Shown here piece after piece: positions 51,246 through 60,309 of a stretch of DNA of 64,000 nt. The stretch comes from Amycolatopsis sp. NBC_00345. GTDB lineage: Bacteria > Actinomycetota > Actinomycetes > Mycobacteriales > Pseudonocardiaceae. The stretch lies in assembly GCF_036116635.1 (NCBI RefSeq), contig NZ_CP107995.1:8308001-8372000 (forward strand), read 5' to 3'. A model generated the notes under the pieces. That model made no database searches, was not told where the DNA came from, and saw only the letters and a list, made by a program, of their open reading frames with translations. Each line of letters starts with the position of its first letter. Position 1 is the first letter of the stretch. The position numbers were made by a program, and so were the translations under genes.

Positions 51246-52474
51246 GTGCCACCGCGGGCCCTGCCCAAGGACGTGCGATGCGCATCGCGGTGGTGAACAA
51301 CTTCTTCCCGCCCCGCGTGGGCGGGAGCGCGCACATGTCGGCCTCGCTGGCCGGCGAGTTCGCGGCGGCCGGGCACGAGGTGCTGGCCATCACGGCGGCG
51401 TACGGCGACGCGCCGGCCGACGAGGAGTGCGACGGCTATCGCGTGGTCCGGCTGCCGGCCGTGAAGATGCCGCAGCTGGGCCTTTCGATCGACTTCGACA
51501 TGAGCTTCGCGTCGCTGCGGCCGGGCAACTGGCGGCGGCTGTTCCGGCTGCTCGACGAGTTCAAGCCGGACGCGATCCACCTGCACGGCCAGTTCTTCGA
51601 CCTGTCCTGGCTGGCCGGGGTCTACGCGCGCCGCCGCGGCCTGCCTGTGCTGCTGACCATCCACACGCTGCTGATCAGCGACAACAAGGCGTACGGCGGC
51701 GTTTTCCGCGCTTTGGACGCGCTGCTGGTCAAGCCGGTGCTCCGCTACATTCGGCCGCGTTACGTCATCCTCGACAAGCTGGGCGTCGACTATTGCGTCG
51801 AGCGGTACGGCACCAGCGACGAGAACTCCGAGTACTTCCCGATCGCCGTCGACACCGGGCACTTCGCGAAGCCGGTGACGAAGGACGTGCGCGCGGAACT
51901 GGAGGTCGGGGACGCGCCGCTGATCGTCTCGCTCGGGCACGTGATCCCGCTGCGCAACCGGCTGCCGCTGGTCGAGGCGCTGCCGGCGGTCGTGGCCAAG
52001 CACCCGGACGTGCGCGTGGTCGTGGTCGGGCGGGTGTACCACGACGCGTTCCTGAAGCGGGCGGAAGAGCTGGGCGTGGCCGACCGGCTGATCGTCACCG
52101 GCGCCGTGCCGAAGGAAGACGTGCCGGCGTACTTCGCGGCCGCGGACATCGTGACGCACGACCTCAACGGCGGCTGTGGCACGGCTTCGCTGGAGGCGAT
52201 GCTGTCCGGCACGGCCACGATCGCGTCGGTCACCGAGGACAACTACCCCGGCATCGAGCTGCGCAACGGCGAGAACATCCTGCTCGTGCGCCCGGATGAT
52301 GCCGAGGCCGTGGCGGAGACCGTGATCGGCCTGCTGGACGACCCGGCCGCCCGCGCGGCGATCGCGGCCCGCGAGAGCGCGATGGTGCGGGCGAACTTCG
52401 GCCTGGACGTGGTCGCGGAGGAACACCTGCGGGTGTTCACGAAACTGGTGGCGGACAACGATGTTCTTCGATGA
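51242..52474 (+). CDS. GT4-family glycosyltransferase
   Basis: 410 residues, GT-B fold, retaining family 4. N-terminal NNFFPPRVGGSAHMSASL; C-terminal VSLGHVIPLRNRLPLVEA and ELRNGENILLV. The usual E-x7-E motif appears as NGGCGTASLEAML, with the first Glu not obvious, so donor-site details are unclear. GTG start overlaps the epimerase stop (GTGA) and its 3' end overlaps the acyltransferase by 14 bp. Likely adds a sugar to a lipid-linked or surface glycan. Confidence 0.85.
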   Translation: MSATAGPAQGRAMRIAVVNNFFPPRVGGSAHMSASLAGEFAAAGHEVLAITAAYGDAPADEECDGYRVVRLPAVKMPQLGLSIDFDMSFASLRPGNWRRLFRLLDEFKPDAIHLHGQFFDLSWLAGVYARRRGLPVLLTIHTLLISDNKAYGGVFRALDALLVKPVLRYIRPRYVILDKLGVDYCVERYGTSDENSEYFPIAVDTGHFAKPVTKDVRAELEVGDAPLIVSLGHVIPLRNRLPLVEALPAVVAKHPDVRVVVVGRVYHDAFLKRAEELGVADRLIVTGAVPKEDVPAYFAAADIVTHDLNGGCGTASLEAMLSGTATIASVTEDNYPGIELRNGENILLVRPDDAEAVAETVIGLLDDPAARAAIAARESAMVRANFGLDVVAEEHLRVFTKLVADNDVLR

Positions 52475-53075
52475 CGAGCGCAGCGCCCGGCTGCGCCCGC
52501 AGATCCTCAACGAGGTCGTTTCGCAGTACCTGAACGACTCCGAGCGGGCGGCGTTCTACGGCCTGCCGGAATCGACCAGGATCCGCGAGCGGGCCAAGAT
52601 CATCAGCCAGGAGAACCTGAAGCTGGGCGAGCACTGCTGGATCGGCGAGGGCGCGGTCCTCGACGCCAGCGGCGGCCTGGAGATCGGCGAGCACACCAGC
52701 ATCGGGCTGAACACGCTGATCTTCACCCACTCCAGCTGGCTGTCGAACATGACGCTGCAGAACCACTCGGGCAGCGACCTGATCGAGCGCAAGCCCGTGA
52801 AGATCGGGAAGGGCTGCTTCATCGGCGGCCTGGTGGTGATCATGGCCGGCGTGACGATCGGCGACTTCGCGACCGTGCAGCCGAACTCGGTGGTGGCGAA
52901 GGACGTCCCGCCGCGCACCCTGGTCGCCGGCAACCCCGCGCGGGTGTTCCAGCGGTACGACGAGGAGTACATCCAGTCCGAAGTGGAGCGTGTCCGCGCG
53001 GAGAACGCCCGCCGCCGCGCCCTTTCCGACGACCCATCCGGCTGGGGCTCACCGTCGGGAGACTTCTCGGACTAG
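52461..53075 (+). CDS. Hexapeptide-repeat acyltransferase (LbH)
   Basis: 204 residues with isoleucine-rich hexapeptide turns (LGEHCWIGEGAVLD, LEIGEHTSIG, VKIGKGCFIGGLVVIMAGVTIGD) forming a left-handed beta-helix; VVAKDVPPRTLVAGNPARV is the typical end of O- or N-acetyltransferases of the maltose/serine type. Overlaps the GT4 gene by 14 bp. It probably acetylates a sugar. Last gene of the first glycan operon. Confidence 0.85.
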   Translation: MFFDDERSARLRPQILNEVVSQYLNDSERAAFYGLPESTRIRERAKIISQENLKLGEHCWIGEGAVLDASGGLEIGEHTSIGLNTLIFTHSSWLSNMTLQNHSGSDLIERKPVKIGKGCFIGGLVVIMAGVTIGDFATVQPNSVVAKDVPPRTLVAGNPARVFQRYDEEYIQSEVERVRAENARRRALSDDPSGWGSPSGDFSD

Positions 53076-53133
53076 CGGTTGCGGATGGCGACACCGACGC
53101 TGTGGCCGGTCGCTGGAAGCGAGGAGGGGTTCG

Positions 53134-53712
53134 ATGAAGGTCCTCGAATGGCCACGCCGGCTCCTGACGTTGGAGGACTGGGCGGAGCTGCCGGAGACCT
53201 CGGAGTTCCACATCGAGGTCCTTGAAGGAGTGCTCTCGGTGGCGCCGCGGCCGCCGGTGCTGCACCAGAGAGTCGCCGTGCGGCTCGCGTACCTGCTCGA
53301 CCGGCAGTCGCCGGACGAGTGGGCCGCGTTCCACGGGGTCGAGATGCTGGTGTCGGCCGTGCCACTGACGGTTCGGGTGCCCGACGTGCTCGTGGTTCCG
53401 GCCGCGGTCATCCAGGACAACCTCGCGCGCTTCGACGCCGCCGACGTTCTCCTGGTCATCGAGGTGCTCTCCGAAGGCACTAAGCGCACCGACCGCGTCA
53501 CCAAGCTCTTCGAGTACGCCGAAGCGGGTATCGAGCACTACTGGATCGTCGACCTCGACCCGCCGGTCCGCCTGATCACCTATCGTCTTGTCGACGGTGA
53601 ATACCACGCCAGTTCCGGGCCGTCCTACCGGACGTCGAGATCGGGGGTAAGCGGGTGGCCCGCAGCGACGACGAGTTCGTCGAGTTCGTCCAGGCCTCTT
53701 CGTCGCGGCTGA
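53134..53712 (+). CDS. Uma2/DUF820-family putative nuclease
   Basis: 192 residues, PD-(D/E)XK fold. HIEVLEGVLSV, VRVPDVLVV and LLVIEVLSEGTKRTDRVTKL hold the Asp/Glu residues of the Uma2 family; EYAEAGIEHYWIVDLD is also a family signature. GAGGAGGGG before ATG 53134. The final 30 residues (with SSSSSSRP) are low-complexity and overlap the sigma-factor gene by 58 bp in another frame. A one-base shift near 53610 would give a more typical ending, so the 3' end may be disturbed. Confidence 0.75.
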   Translation: MKVLEWPRRLLTLEDWAELPETSEFHIEVLEGVLSVAPRPPVLHQRVAVRLAYLLDRQSPDEWAAFHGVEMLVSAVPLTVRVPDVLVVPAAVIQDNLARFDAADVLLVIEVLSEGTKRTDRVTKLFEYAEAGIEHYWIVDLDPPVRLITYRLVDGEYHASSGPSYRTSRSGVSGWPAATTSSSSSSRPLRRG

Positions 53713-54164
53713 CGCATGCCGCGTACCTGATCACCGGGGATCGGCACCAGGCGGAGGACGCCGCGCAGACCGCGTTCGCCCGGACGTACGCCGCGTGGGG
53801 GCGGGTGCGGCGCAAGGATGCCTACGCGTACGCGCGCACCGTGCTGGTCAACCACGTCATCGACGGGTGGCGGCGGCCGTTGAAGGAGTACGCCGCCGAG
53901 GAGGTGCCCGAGCGGCCGGGCGCGCAGGACGTCGCGCAGACCGTCACGCAGCGGGCCTGGCTCACCGCCGCGCTGGCGCGGCTCACCGCCCGCGAACGCG
54001 CCGTGGTGGTGCTCCGGCACTTCTTCGACCTTTCGGAGGCCGACGTCGCCTCGGAACTGGGCGTTTCGGTAGGTACCGTCAAGAGCACGAACTCGCGCGC
54101 GCTCGCCAAGCTGCGCGTCGACGACGGGCCGGCGGACGCGCTGATCGGAGGGAACGGGCGGTGA
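53655..54164 (+). CDS. SigE-like ECF sigma factor
   Basis: 169 residues. Region 2 (EFVEFVQASSSRLTHAAYLI, DAAQTAFARTYAAW) and region 4 (LTARERAVVVLRHFFDLSEADVASELGVS, VGTVKSTNSRALAKL) are both present; the family is the actinobacterial SigE/SigM-type ECF. GTG 53655 with GGGGGT upstream. The next gene overlaps it by 4 bp and encodes a membrane protein like an anti-sigma. It is inserted between the two halves of the glycan locus and may control it. Confidence 0.88.
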   Translation: MARSDDEFVEFVQASSSRLTHAAYLITGDRHQAEDAAQTAFARTYAAWGRVRRKDAYAYARTVLVNHVIDGWRRPLKEYAAEEVPERPGAQDVAQTVTQRAWLTAALARLTARERAVVVLRHFFDLSEADVASELGVSVGTVKSTNSRALAKLRVDDGPADALIGGNGR

Positions 54165-54907
54165 ACGATCTCGACCGGCTGAAGTCGGCACTGAACGAGG
54201 CCCCGCCGGAGCCGTTCGCCGCCCCGGACCTCACCCGCATCATGGCCGACGGCACGCGCATCCGGCGGCGACGGCGCCTGCTCACCGGCGCCGGGGCGGC
54301 CGCCGCGGTGGTGGCCGTGGTCGCGGTGGTCTTCGGGGCCGTCCAGCTGCGCTCGGGCCCGCAACCGCAGCCGGCGCCGGTGGCCGCCGCGCCCAGCACC
54401 GTGGGCCCGGCCAGCACCGTCCCGCCCACCACTGCCCCGGAGAAGGCGCAGGTCACGCCGCTCGGCGACATCGTCTCGCTCGGCGTCAAGCAGGGGACCG
54501 GCGAGCTGGTCCTCTACGCCATCAAGATCGACGAGCCGCAGGCGCTGCCCGGGGTCGGCTTCGGGCTCATGCTCGCGATCCGCGACGGCAGCGGCCTGCA
54601 CCCGGTGTACGACGCCAACGAGGTCAACGGCGCCGACCGCTCGTTCGGCTTCCACGCGACGTCCGGCGGCCTCATCGCCGGTGCCGACGTGGCGCAGGTG
54701 GCGGTGCCGGTGCTCGGCTACTTCGCCGGCCCCGCGGGGCGCATCACCAGCACCGTCCGCGGAAAGCCGGTGGAGGCGCACCTGGCCAAGTGGAGCGAGG
54801 ACCCGAACGTGGTGTTCTTCTGGTTCGACCCGGTGCAGGTGCCGTCCGCCGATGTGCTGACCCCGTTGGTCGCCTACACCGCCGGCGGCACCCGCCTCAC
54901 CAAGTGA
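54161..54907 (+). CDS. Membrane protein, probable anti-sigma partner
   Basis: 248 residues: cytosolic N-terminus (about 1-40, with RRRRRL), one transmembrane helix (about 43-62), a Pro/Thr linker and a beta-rich outer domain. GTG start overlaps the sigma gene stop. No zinc-binding HxxxCxxC motif, so it is not a ZAS-type anti-sigma. Role is inferred from the overlap. Its stop abuts the convergent dehydrogenase stop with no spacer (TGATCA). Confidence 0.6.
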   Translation: MNDLDRLKSALNEAPPEPFAAPDLTRIMADGTRIRRRRRLLTGAGAAAAVVAVVAVVFGAVQLRSGPQPQPAPVAAAPSTVGPASTVPPTTAPEKAQVTPLGDIVSLGVKQGTGELVLYAIKIDEPQALPGVGFGLMLAIRDGSGLHPVYDANEVNGADRSFGFHATSGGLIAGADVAQVAVPVLGYFAGPAGRITSTVRGKPVEAHLAKWSEDPNVVFFWFDPVQVPSADVLTPLVAYTAGGTRLTK

Positions 54908-55864
54908 TCAGGCCGCGGCCTGCGTGAGCACCTGCGCCACCACGTGGTGCGACGGCAGGATCAGCTCCCGCTCGACCTCGGCGTCGACCTTGCCCTCGAG
55001 CAGGTCCACGAAGCGGTCCAGCTGCGTGGCCAGCGGCTCGCGCGCGGTGATCAGCTCGGGGATCTCGATCACGGTCTGCTGCCGGTAGCCGAGGCCGTCC
55101 GGCGTGACGGAGTCGTGCGAGATGTGCCGGTAGATCGTCACGTCCCGGCGGAGCAGGTCGACCTCGATCAGCCGGTCCAGTTCGGACACCACGACCGAGC
55201 GCACCTTCCGCTGCCCCAGCCGCGAGGCCGACACGGTGGCCAGTCCGGTGGGGAAGGACAGCACCGTCTCGATGGTGTCCTCCGCACCTTCCACGGACTG
55301 CGGGTGGAAGTAGCCGGCGCCGGACGTGACGCGCGAAGGCGTCGCGCCGCCGAAGAACTGGATGGCCAGGTCGACGTCGTGCACCAGCAGGTCCCACGCC
55401 ACGCCGGTCTTGATGCGCGGGGCGTACGGGCCGTGCCGGCGCGCCATCAGGTGGATCGGCTCGTTCACCAGCGCCCGCGCGGTCATCACCGCGGGGTTGT
55501 AGCGCTCCAGCAGCCCGCACATCAGCGGGACGTCCTGCTTCGCCGACAGCGCCACGATCTCGCGTGAGAGCTCCAGGCTGTTGCACACCGGCTTCTCGAC
55601 CAGCAGCGGCTTGCCCTGGCCCAGGATCTCCTGCGCCAGCTCGTAATGCGCCTCGGTGGCCGACGCCAGCACCACAGCGTCCACATCGGACAGTGAGCCG
55701 ATCTCGGGCGTCCACTGCGTCTCATAGCGCTCGGCGACGGCGCGGCCCGCCTCCTCGCGCGGGTCGATCACGCGGGTCAGCTCCACGCGTTCGTTCCCGG
55801 CGAGCACGCGCGCGTGCAGCGAGCCCATGTTGCCCGTGCCGATGAGGGCGATGCGGTGGGTCAT
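54908..55864 (-). CDS. Gfo/Idh/MocA-family oxidoreductase
   Basis: 318 residues. Rossmann motif IALIGTGNMGSLHARVL, then KPLLVEKPVC (EKP motif) and the active-site region VAWDLLVHDVDLAIQFFGG. Such enzymes oxidise or reduce NDP-sugars. The start overlaps the DegT gene stop (ATGA), so the pair is co-translated. Likely makes the 3-keto-sugar used by the aminotransferase (family knowledge). Confidence 0.88.
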   Translation of the reverse strand: MTHRIALIGTGNMGSLHARVLAGNERVELTRVIDPREEAGRAVAERYETQWTPEIGSLSDVDAVVLASATEAHYELAQEILGQGKPLLVEKPVCNSLELSREIVALSAKQDVPLMCGLLERYNPAVMTARALVNEPIHLMARRHGPYAPRIKTGVAWDLLVHDVDLAIQFFGGATPSRVTSGAGYFHPQSVEGAEDTIETVLSFPTGLATVSASRLGQRKVRSVVVSELDRLIEVDLLRRDVTIYRHISHDSVTPDGLGYRQQTVIEIPELITAREPLATQLDRFVDLLEGKVDAEVERELILPSHHVVAQVLTQAAA

Positions 55865-56967
55865 GCGCCGAGTACCTCGCGAACCGTTTCGATGACCTTG
55901 TCCACGTCGGACTCGGTCAGGTGGGGGTGGACCGGCAGGGAGAGCGCCTGTGCGGCGACCGCGCCGGCCACCGGGAAGTCCTCGACCCGCGCGTCCGGGA
56001 CCAGAGGGTGACCCTGGTAGCACTCGTAGTCGAAGACGATCTTCGGGTAGTACACGCCGTTGCCGATGCCACGCGCGGTCAGCGCGGCGGCGAGCTCGTC
56101 GCGCGAGAGCATCGCGTGCGGGCCGACCAGCACGGTGTACTGGTGCCACACGTGCTCGCGGCCCGGCAGCACCCGCGGGGTGTCGAGGCCCGGCGTTCCG
56201 GCGAGGCCTTCCGAGAGCCGCTTCGCGTTCGCCTGACGGGCGGCGGTCAGCTGGTCGAGCTTCTCCAGCTGCGGGATGCCGACGGCCGCGTGCAGGTCCG
56301 TCATCCGGTAGTTGTGCCCGGCCATCTCGTACTGATAGCGGGCGCGCATGCCCTGGTTGCGCAGCACGCGCAGCTTGTCGGCGAGCTCGTCGTCGTCGGT
56401 GGTGATCACGCCGCCCTCGGCGGTGGTCACGTTCTTCGTCGCGTACAGCGAGAAGCAGCCGATGCCGTACGAGCCGGCGGCGCGGCCCTCGAACGAGGCG
56501 CCGACGGCCTGGGCCGAGTCCTCGATGATCTTCAGGTGCCGCTCGGCCGCGATCGGGGCGAGCTTGCCCATGTCGGCGGTCTGGCCGTAGAGGTGCACCG
56601 GCATGAGCACCTTGGTCCGGTCGGTGACGGCGGCCGTCACGGCGTCCGGGTCCAGCGCGAAGTCGTCGCGGCGGATGTCGGCGAACCGCACGGTGGCGCC
56701 GGCTTCCAGAATGGCGTTCAGCGTGGCGACGAACGTGAACGGCGAGGTGATCACCTCGTCCCCCGGCTCCAGGTCCAGCGCCTGCAGCGACGCGACCAGA
56801 GCGGTGGTGCCGTTGTTCACGGCGATGGCGTGCTTCGTGCCCGCGACGTGCGCGAAGGCGTCTTCGAAGCGTTTGACCATCGGCCCCTGTGCGATGGCGC
56901 CGGATCGCAGCACCTCGACGACGAGGTCCTCCGCGTCACGGACGTCGACCACGGTAATGGGGATCAT
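55861..56967 (-). CDS. DegT/DnrJ/EryC1 sugar aminotransferase, second copy
   Basis: 368 residues. PLP lysine in FSLYATKNVTTAEGG; HAIAVNNGTTALVASLQAL and SPFTFVATLNAILEAGA are classic for the family. GGGAGAG seven bases before ATG 56967. First gene of the minus-strand pair with the Gfo/Idh/MocA enzyme, an arrangement seen for 2,3-diamino-2,3-dideoxy sugars (WbpB/WbpE-like). Divergent from the LpxA-like gene at 57117. Confidence 0.9.
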   Translation of the reverse strand: MIPITVVDVRDAEDLVVEVLRSGAIAQGPMVKRFEDAFAHVAGTKHAIAVNNGTTALVASLQALDLEPGDEVITSPFTFVATLNAILEAGATVRFADIRRDDFALDPDAVTAAVTDRTKVLMPVHLYGQTADMGKLAPIAAERHLKIIEDSAQAVGASFEGRAAGSYGIGCFSLYATKNVTTAEGGVITTDDDELADKLRVLRNQGMRARYQYEMAGHNYRMTDLHAAVGIPQLEKLDQLTAARQANAKRLSEGLAGTPGLDTPRVLPGREHVWHQYTVLVGPHAMLSRDELAAALTARGIGNGVYYPKIVFDYECYQGHPLVPDARVEDFPVAGAVAAQALSLPVHPHLTESDVDKVIETVREVLGA

Positions 56968-57116
56968 CGGCAGTCTCTCCCGGCAGGTGATTTCGGTGCG
57001 TCCGGTACAGTGAGCCGCCGGTTCTGCGTCCGGCCGCCCTGCATGAACGCGGGCCACACGTTACCGGGCGCGCCAGCACGCCCAATACCCAGCCGTCGAC
57101 GAATGGATACCCGCCC

Positions 57117-57848
57117 GTGGTCAACCGGATCCACCCCACCGCGGTGATCGGCGAAGGCGTCGAAATCGGCGACGACAACGTGATCGGGCCGTACACGGTG
57201 ATCGTCGGGCCGACCCGCGTCGGCGACGGCAACTGGATCGGCCCGCACGTCACGATCGGCACCCCCGGCGAGGACCGCGGCCGCGAGCACCCGGCCGGCT
57301 GGGAGCAGGCGCCGGTCGGCGACCCGGAGCGCGACGGCCACGGCGTCGTGATCGGCAGCCGCAACCGGATCCGCGAGTACTCCACCGTCCACCAGGGCAC
57401 CTGGCGCACCACCACGCTCGGCAACGACGGGTACTACCTGCGCGGTAGCCACATCGCGCACGACTGCCTGGTCGGCGACGCCGTGACGATCGCGTCCAAC
57501 GTGATCACCGGCGGGCACTGCCACATCTGGGACGGCGCGAACCTCGGCATGGGCACGGTGCTGCACCAGCGGGTGGTGATCGGCCCCGGCGCGATGGTCG
57601 GCATGAGCTCGGCCGTGCGGCGCGAGGTGGGCGCGTTCACGATCGCCGTCGGCAACCCGGCGCGCGTCACCGGCGTCAACGTGGTGGGGCTGTCCCGCCG
57701 CGGCCTGGACGAGGCCACCATCGAGGCTCTCGGGCCGTGGCTCAAGGGTAAGGCGGGTCTCCCGGAGGACGGGCTGGCCGACCGGCTGCCCGGCGACCTC
57801 TCTACCTTGGTCAAGGCGTGGGACGCCCGCCCGCGCGAAGAGCATTAG
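57117..57848 (+). CDS. LpxA-like acyl-ACP-dependent acyltransferase
   Basis: 243 residues, left-handed beta-helix. The start IHPTAVIGEGVEIGDDNVIG and the hallmark HIAHDCLVGD (catalytic His of LpxA) place it near LpxA, which transfers 3-hydroxyacyl groups from ACP to sugar nucleotides. The organism makes no lipid A, so an amino-sugar acceptor is likelier. The next gene, 11 bp later, is an ACP. GTG start, no clear Shine-Dalgarno. Confidence 0.8.
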   Translation: MVNRIHPTAVIGEGVEIGDDNVIGPYTVIVGPTRVGDGNWIGPHVTIGTPGEDRGREHPAGWEQAPVGDPERDGHGVVIGSRNRIREYSTVHQGTWRTTTLGNDGYYLRGSHIAHDCLVGDAVTIASNVITGGHCHIWDGANLGMGTVLHQRVVIGPGAMVGMSSAVRREVGAFTIAVGNPARVTGVNVVGLSRRGLDEATIEALGPWLKGKAGLPEDGLADRLPGDLSTLVKAWDARPREEH

Positions 57849-57859
57849 GAGCTGTAGTT

Positions 57860-58105
57860 ATGTCGGATGTGGCCCCCAAGCTGCGCGCGGTCTTCGTAGA
57901 GGCACTGGACCTCGACGGTGACGTGGATGTCGAGAACCTCAAGTACCGCGACATCGAGGCGTGGGACTCCGTCGGCCACATGGCGCTGATCGCGGCCGTC
58001 GAGGACGAGTTCGACGTCGAGTTCGACACCGACCAGGTGATCGACATGTCGAGCTTCAAGGTCGCCGTCGACATGGTGATCGAGCTGCAGTCGAAGAATG
58101 ACTGA
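57860..58105 (+). CDS. Dedicated acyl carrier protein
   Basis: 81 residues. Ser37 in EAWDSVGHM is the phosphopantetheine site. Acidic and helical; VFVEALDL and DEFDVEFDTDQVIDMSSF are typical. AGGAG eight bases before the ATG. It overlaps the next SDR gene by 8 bp. Not the fatty-acid-synthase ACP (no fab genes nearby); likely carries the acyl group for the LpxA-like enzyme. Confidence 0.9.
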   Translation: MSDVAPKLRAVFVEALDLDGDVDVENLKYRDIEAWDSVGHMALIAAVEDEFDVEFDTDQVIDMSSFKVAVDMVIELQSKND

Positions 58106-58829
58106 TCTGGCCGGACGCGTCGCGCTCGTCACCGGCGGCACGCGCGGGATCGGCCTGGCCACCGTGCGCGCGCTGGTCGAAGCGGGCGCGACGGTCGTGC
58201 TGACCGGCCGCGACGAGGCCCGCGCGAAGGAGGCCGCCACCGCGGCCGGCGCGGCGGCCGGGCTGGCCCTCGACGTCACGGACGCGAAGGCCGTCTCCAC
58301 TGTGGTCCGCGGCGTCGCCAAGGAGCACGGCCGGCTGGACGTCGTGGTGGCGAACGCCGGGATCATGGACGACGCGCTGCTCGGCATGATCCGCGAGGAC
58401 GCCGTCTCCGCGACTTTGGACACCAACGTCGCCGGCACGCTGCACACCGTCCAGGCCGCGGCGCGGGCGATGATGCGGAAGAAAACCGGCTCCATTGTGG
58501 TCCTCGCCTCCATCGTCGGCGAGTACGGAAGCTCCGGTCAGACCCTGTACGCGGCGTCGAAGGCCGCGGTGGCGAACATCGCGCGCTCGGCCGCGAAGGA
58601 ACTCGGCCGCTCGGGGATCCGCGTGAACGCGGTGGCGCCCGGCGTGATCGAGACCGATCTCACGGCGGGCCTCTCCGAAGAGGCCGTCGCCGACAACGTG
58701 AAGAAGACCCCGCTCGGGCGGCTCGGCCGGCCCGAGGACGTGGCGAAGACGATCCGGTTCCTGGTGAGCGACGAGGCGTCGTTCGTCACCGGCCAGGTGC
58801 TGGGCATCGACGGAGGCTTGGTGCTGTGA
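58098..58829 (+). CDS. FabG-like 3-ketoacyl-ACP reductase (SDR)
   Basis: 243 residues. NADP motif VTGGTRGIGLATVRAL; catalytic Ser and Tyr/Lys in VVLASIVGEYG and LYAASKAAVANIARS; PGVIETDLTAGL and the C-terminal GQVLGIDGG as in FabG. Overlap with the ACP gene suggests that its substrate is ACP-bound. Produces a 3-hydroxyacyl-ACP (inference). A family A palindrome follows the stop. Confidence 0.88.
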   Translation: MTDLAGRVALVTGGTRGIGLATVRALVEAGATVVLTGRDEARAKEAATAAGAAAGLALDVTDAKAVSTVVRGVAKEHGRLDVVVANAGIMDDALLGMIREDAVSATLDTNVAGTLHTVQAAARAMMRKKTGSIVVLASIVGEYGSSGQTLYAASKAAVANIARSAAKELGRSGIRVNAVAPGVIETDLTAGLSEEAVADNVKKTPLGRLGRPEDVAKTIRFLVSDEASFVTGQVLGIDGGLVL

Positions 58830-58830
58830 A

Positions 58831-58880
58831 GGACTCGTGAGTGTTTAGGACGGTTAGAACCGGCATAAACACTCACAAGG
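58831..58880. repeat. Family A palindrome, copy 3 (diverged)
   Basis: Imperfect inverted repeat containing CTCGTGAGTGTTTAGGACGG and its partner after a 2-base loop. It lies inside the operon between the FabG-like and AMP-ligase genes, so it may reduce but not end transcription. Confidence 0.7.
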
Positions 58881-58899
58881 CTTTCGGCGAGGAGATGGT

Positions 58900-60309
58900 G
58901 TGACGTTGTTGGCAGAGGGTGCGCGGCTGGTCGAGGCGGCCGGGGGCCGCACGCTGGCGGGCCTGGAGCTGGACCAGGAAGTCAAGCGCGCCGGCGAGGC
59001 GCTGGCCGAGCTGCCCGCCGGGGTGCTGTTCGCGCGGATGTCGGTGGACCTCGACAGCGTGCTGACCTACCTCGGCGCGTTCGAGGCGGGCCGCGCGATC
59101 GCCCTGATCGACCCGGCGCTCGACGCCGACGTGCTCGCCGGGCTGATCACCCGCTTCCGGCCCGGCGCCGTGCTGTCCGCGCCCGAAACGCCCGCGCCGT
59201 CCGGCTACACGGCGTCCGGCGCGCACTGGGTGCGTGACTCCGCCGAGGGCGTCGAGCCGCACCCCGACCTGGCCGTGCTGCTCCCGACCAGCGGGTCGAC
59301 CGGGAACCCGAAGCTCGTCCGGCTTTCGCGGAACGCGATGCTGGCCAACGCCGAGGCCATCGCCGAGGTGCTGGACATCACCGCCGACGAGGTCGCGCCG
59401 ACCTGCCTGCCGCTGCACTACAGCTACGGCCTGTCGGTGCTGAACTCGCACCTGGTGCGTGGCGCGACCGTGGTGGTCGAGGCCTCCGGCGTGCTGGGCC
59501 GCGGGTTCTGGGACGCGGTGACCACGTACGGCGTCACGTCGCTGGCCGGTGTGCCCTACCACTACGAAATGCTGCGGCGGCTCAAGTTCGACCCCGCGAA
59601 GTACCCGACGCTGCGCACGCTGACGCAGGCCGGCGGCAAGCTGCGCGACGAGCTGGTGGCCGAGTTCAACGACAAGATGCGCGCGGTCGGCGGCCGGATG
59701 TACGTGATGTACGGCCAGACCGAGGCCGCCCCCCGGATGACCACGGTGCCCGCCGAGCGGCTCGCCGAAAAGCTCGGCTCCGCCGGTCCCGCCCTGCCCG
59801 GCGGCGCGTTCTCCGTGCGCCGCGACGACGGCGTCGAGACCCGGCACCCGAAGATCGTCGGCGAGGTCGTCTACCGCGGGCCCAACGTGATGATGGGCTA
59901 CGCCGAGGACGAGTCCGGGCTGGCCGCGGGCGACGAGTACGGCGGCGTGCTGGCCACCGGCGACCTCGGTTACCTCGACGCGGACGGTTACCTGTTCATC
60001 ACCGGCCGGCTCAAGCGCATCGGCAAGGTGTTCGGCAACCGGGTCAGCCTGGACGACCTCGAGCAGGCCGTCCGCTCGGCCTCGGTGGGCATCGACGTGG
60101 TCGCCGCCGTGCCCGGGGGCGACAAGGTCGTGCTGTTCGCCGAGCTGCCGGAGGGTGACGGCGCAAAGGCGATCTGCAAGGACGCGTCGCGCGCGCTTTC
60201 GGACCGGCTGCACCTGCACACGAGCGGGTTCGACGTGCGGCCGATCGACACCGTGCCGCTGCTGGCCAGCGGCAAGATCGACTACCGGTCGCTGGAGGGA
60301 CGGATATGA
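58900..60309 (+). CDS. AMP-dependent acyl ligase (ANL superfamily)
   Basis: 469 residues. A3 motif LPTSGSTGNPKLVRLS; VMYGQTEAAPRM; A7 ATGDLGYLDADGYLFITGR; A8 KRIGKVFGNRVSLDDLEQAV; A10 lysine in SGKIDYRSL. Activates a carboxylic acid as the adenylate and probably loads it on the cluster ACP. GTG 58900 with GAGGAG upstream. It overlaps the LuxE-like gene by 4 bp. Confidence 0.88.
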   Translation: MTLLAEGARLVEAAGGRTLAGLELDQEVKRAGEALAELPAGVLFARMSVDLDSVLTYLGAFEAGRAIALIDPALDADVLAGLITRFRPGAVLSAPETPAPSGYTASGAHWVRDSAEGVEPHPDLAVLLPTSGSTGNPKLVRLSRNAMLANAEAIAEVLDITADEVAPTCLPLHYSYGLSVLNSHLVRGATVVVEASGVLGRGFWDAVTTYGVTSLAGVPYHYEMLRRLKFDPAKYPTLRTLTQAGGKLRDELVAEFNDKMRAVGGRMYVMYGQTEAAPRMTTVPAERLAEKLGSAGPALPGGAFSVRRDDGVETRHPKIVGEVVYRGPNVMMGYAEDESGLAAGDEYGGVLATGDLGYLDADGYLFITGRLKRIGKVFGNRVSLDDLEQAVRSASVGIDVVAAVPGGDKVVLFAELPEGDGAKAICKDASRALSDRLHLHTSGFDVRPIDTVPLLASGKIDYRSLEGRI

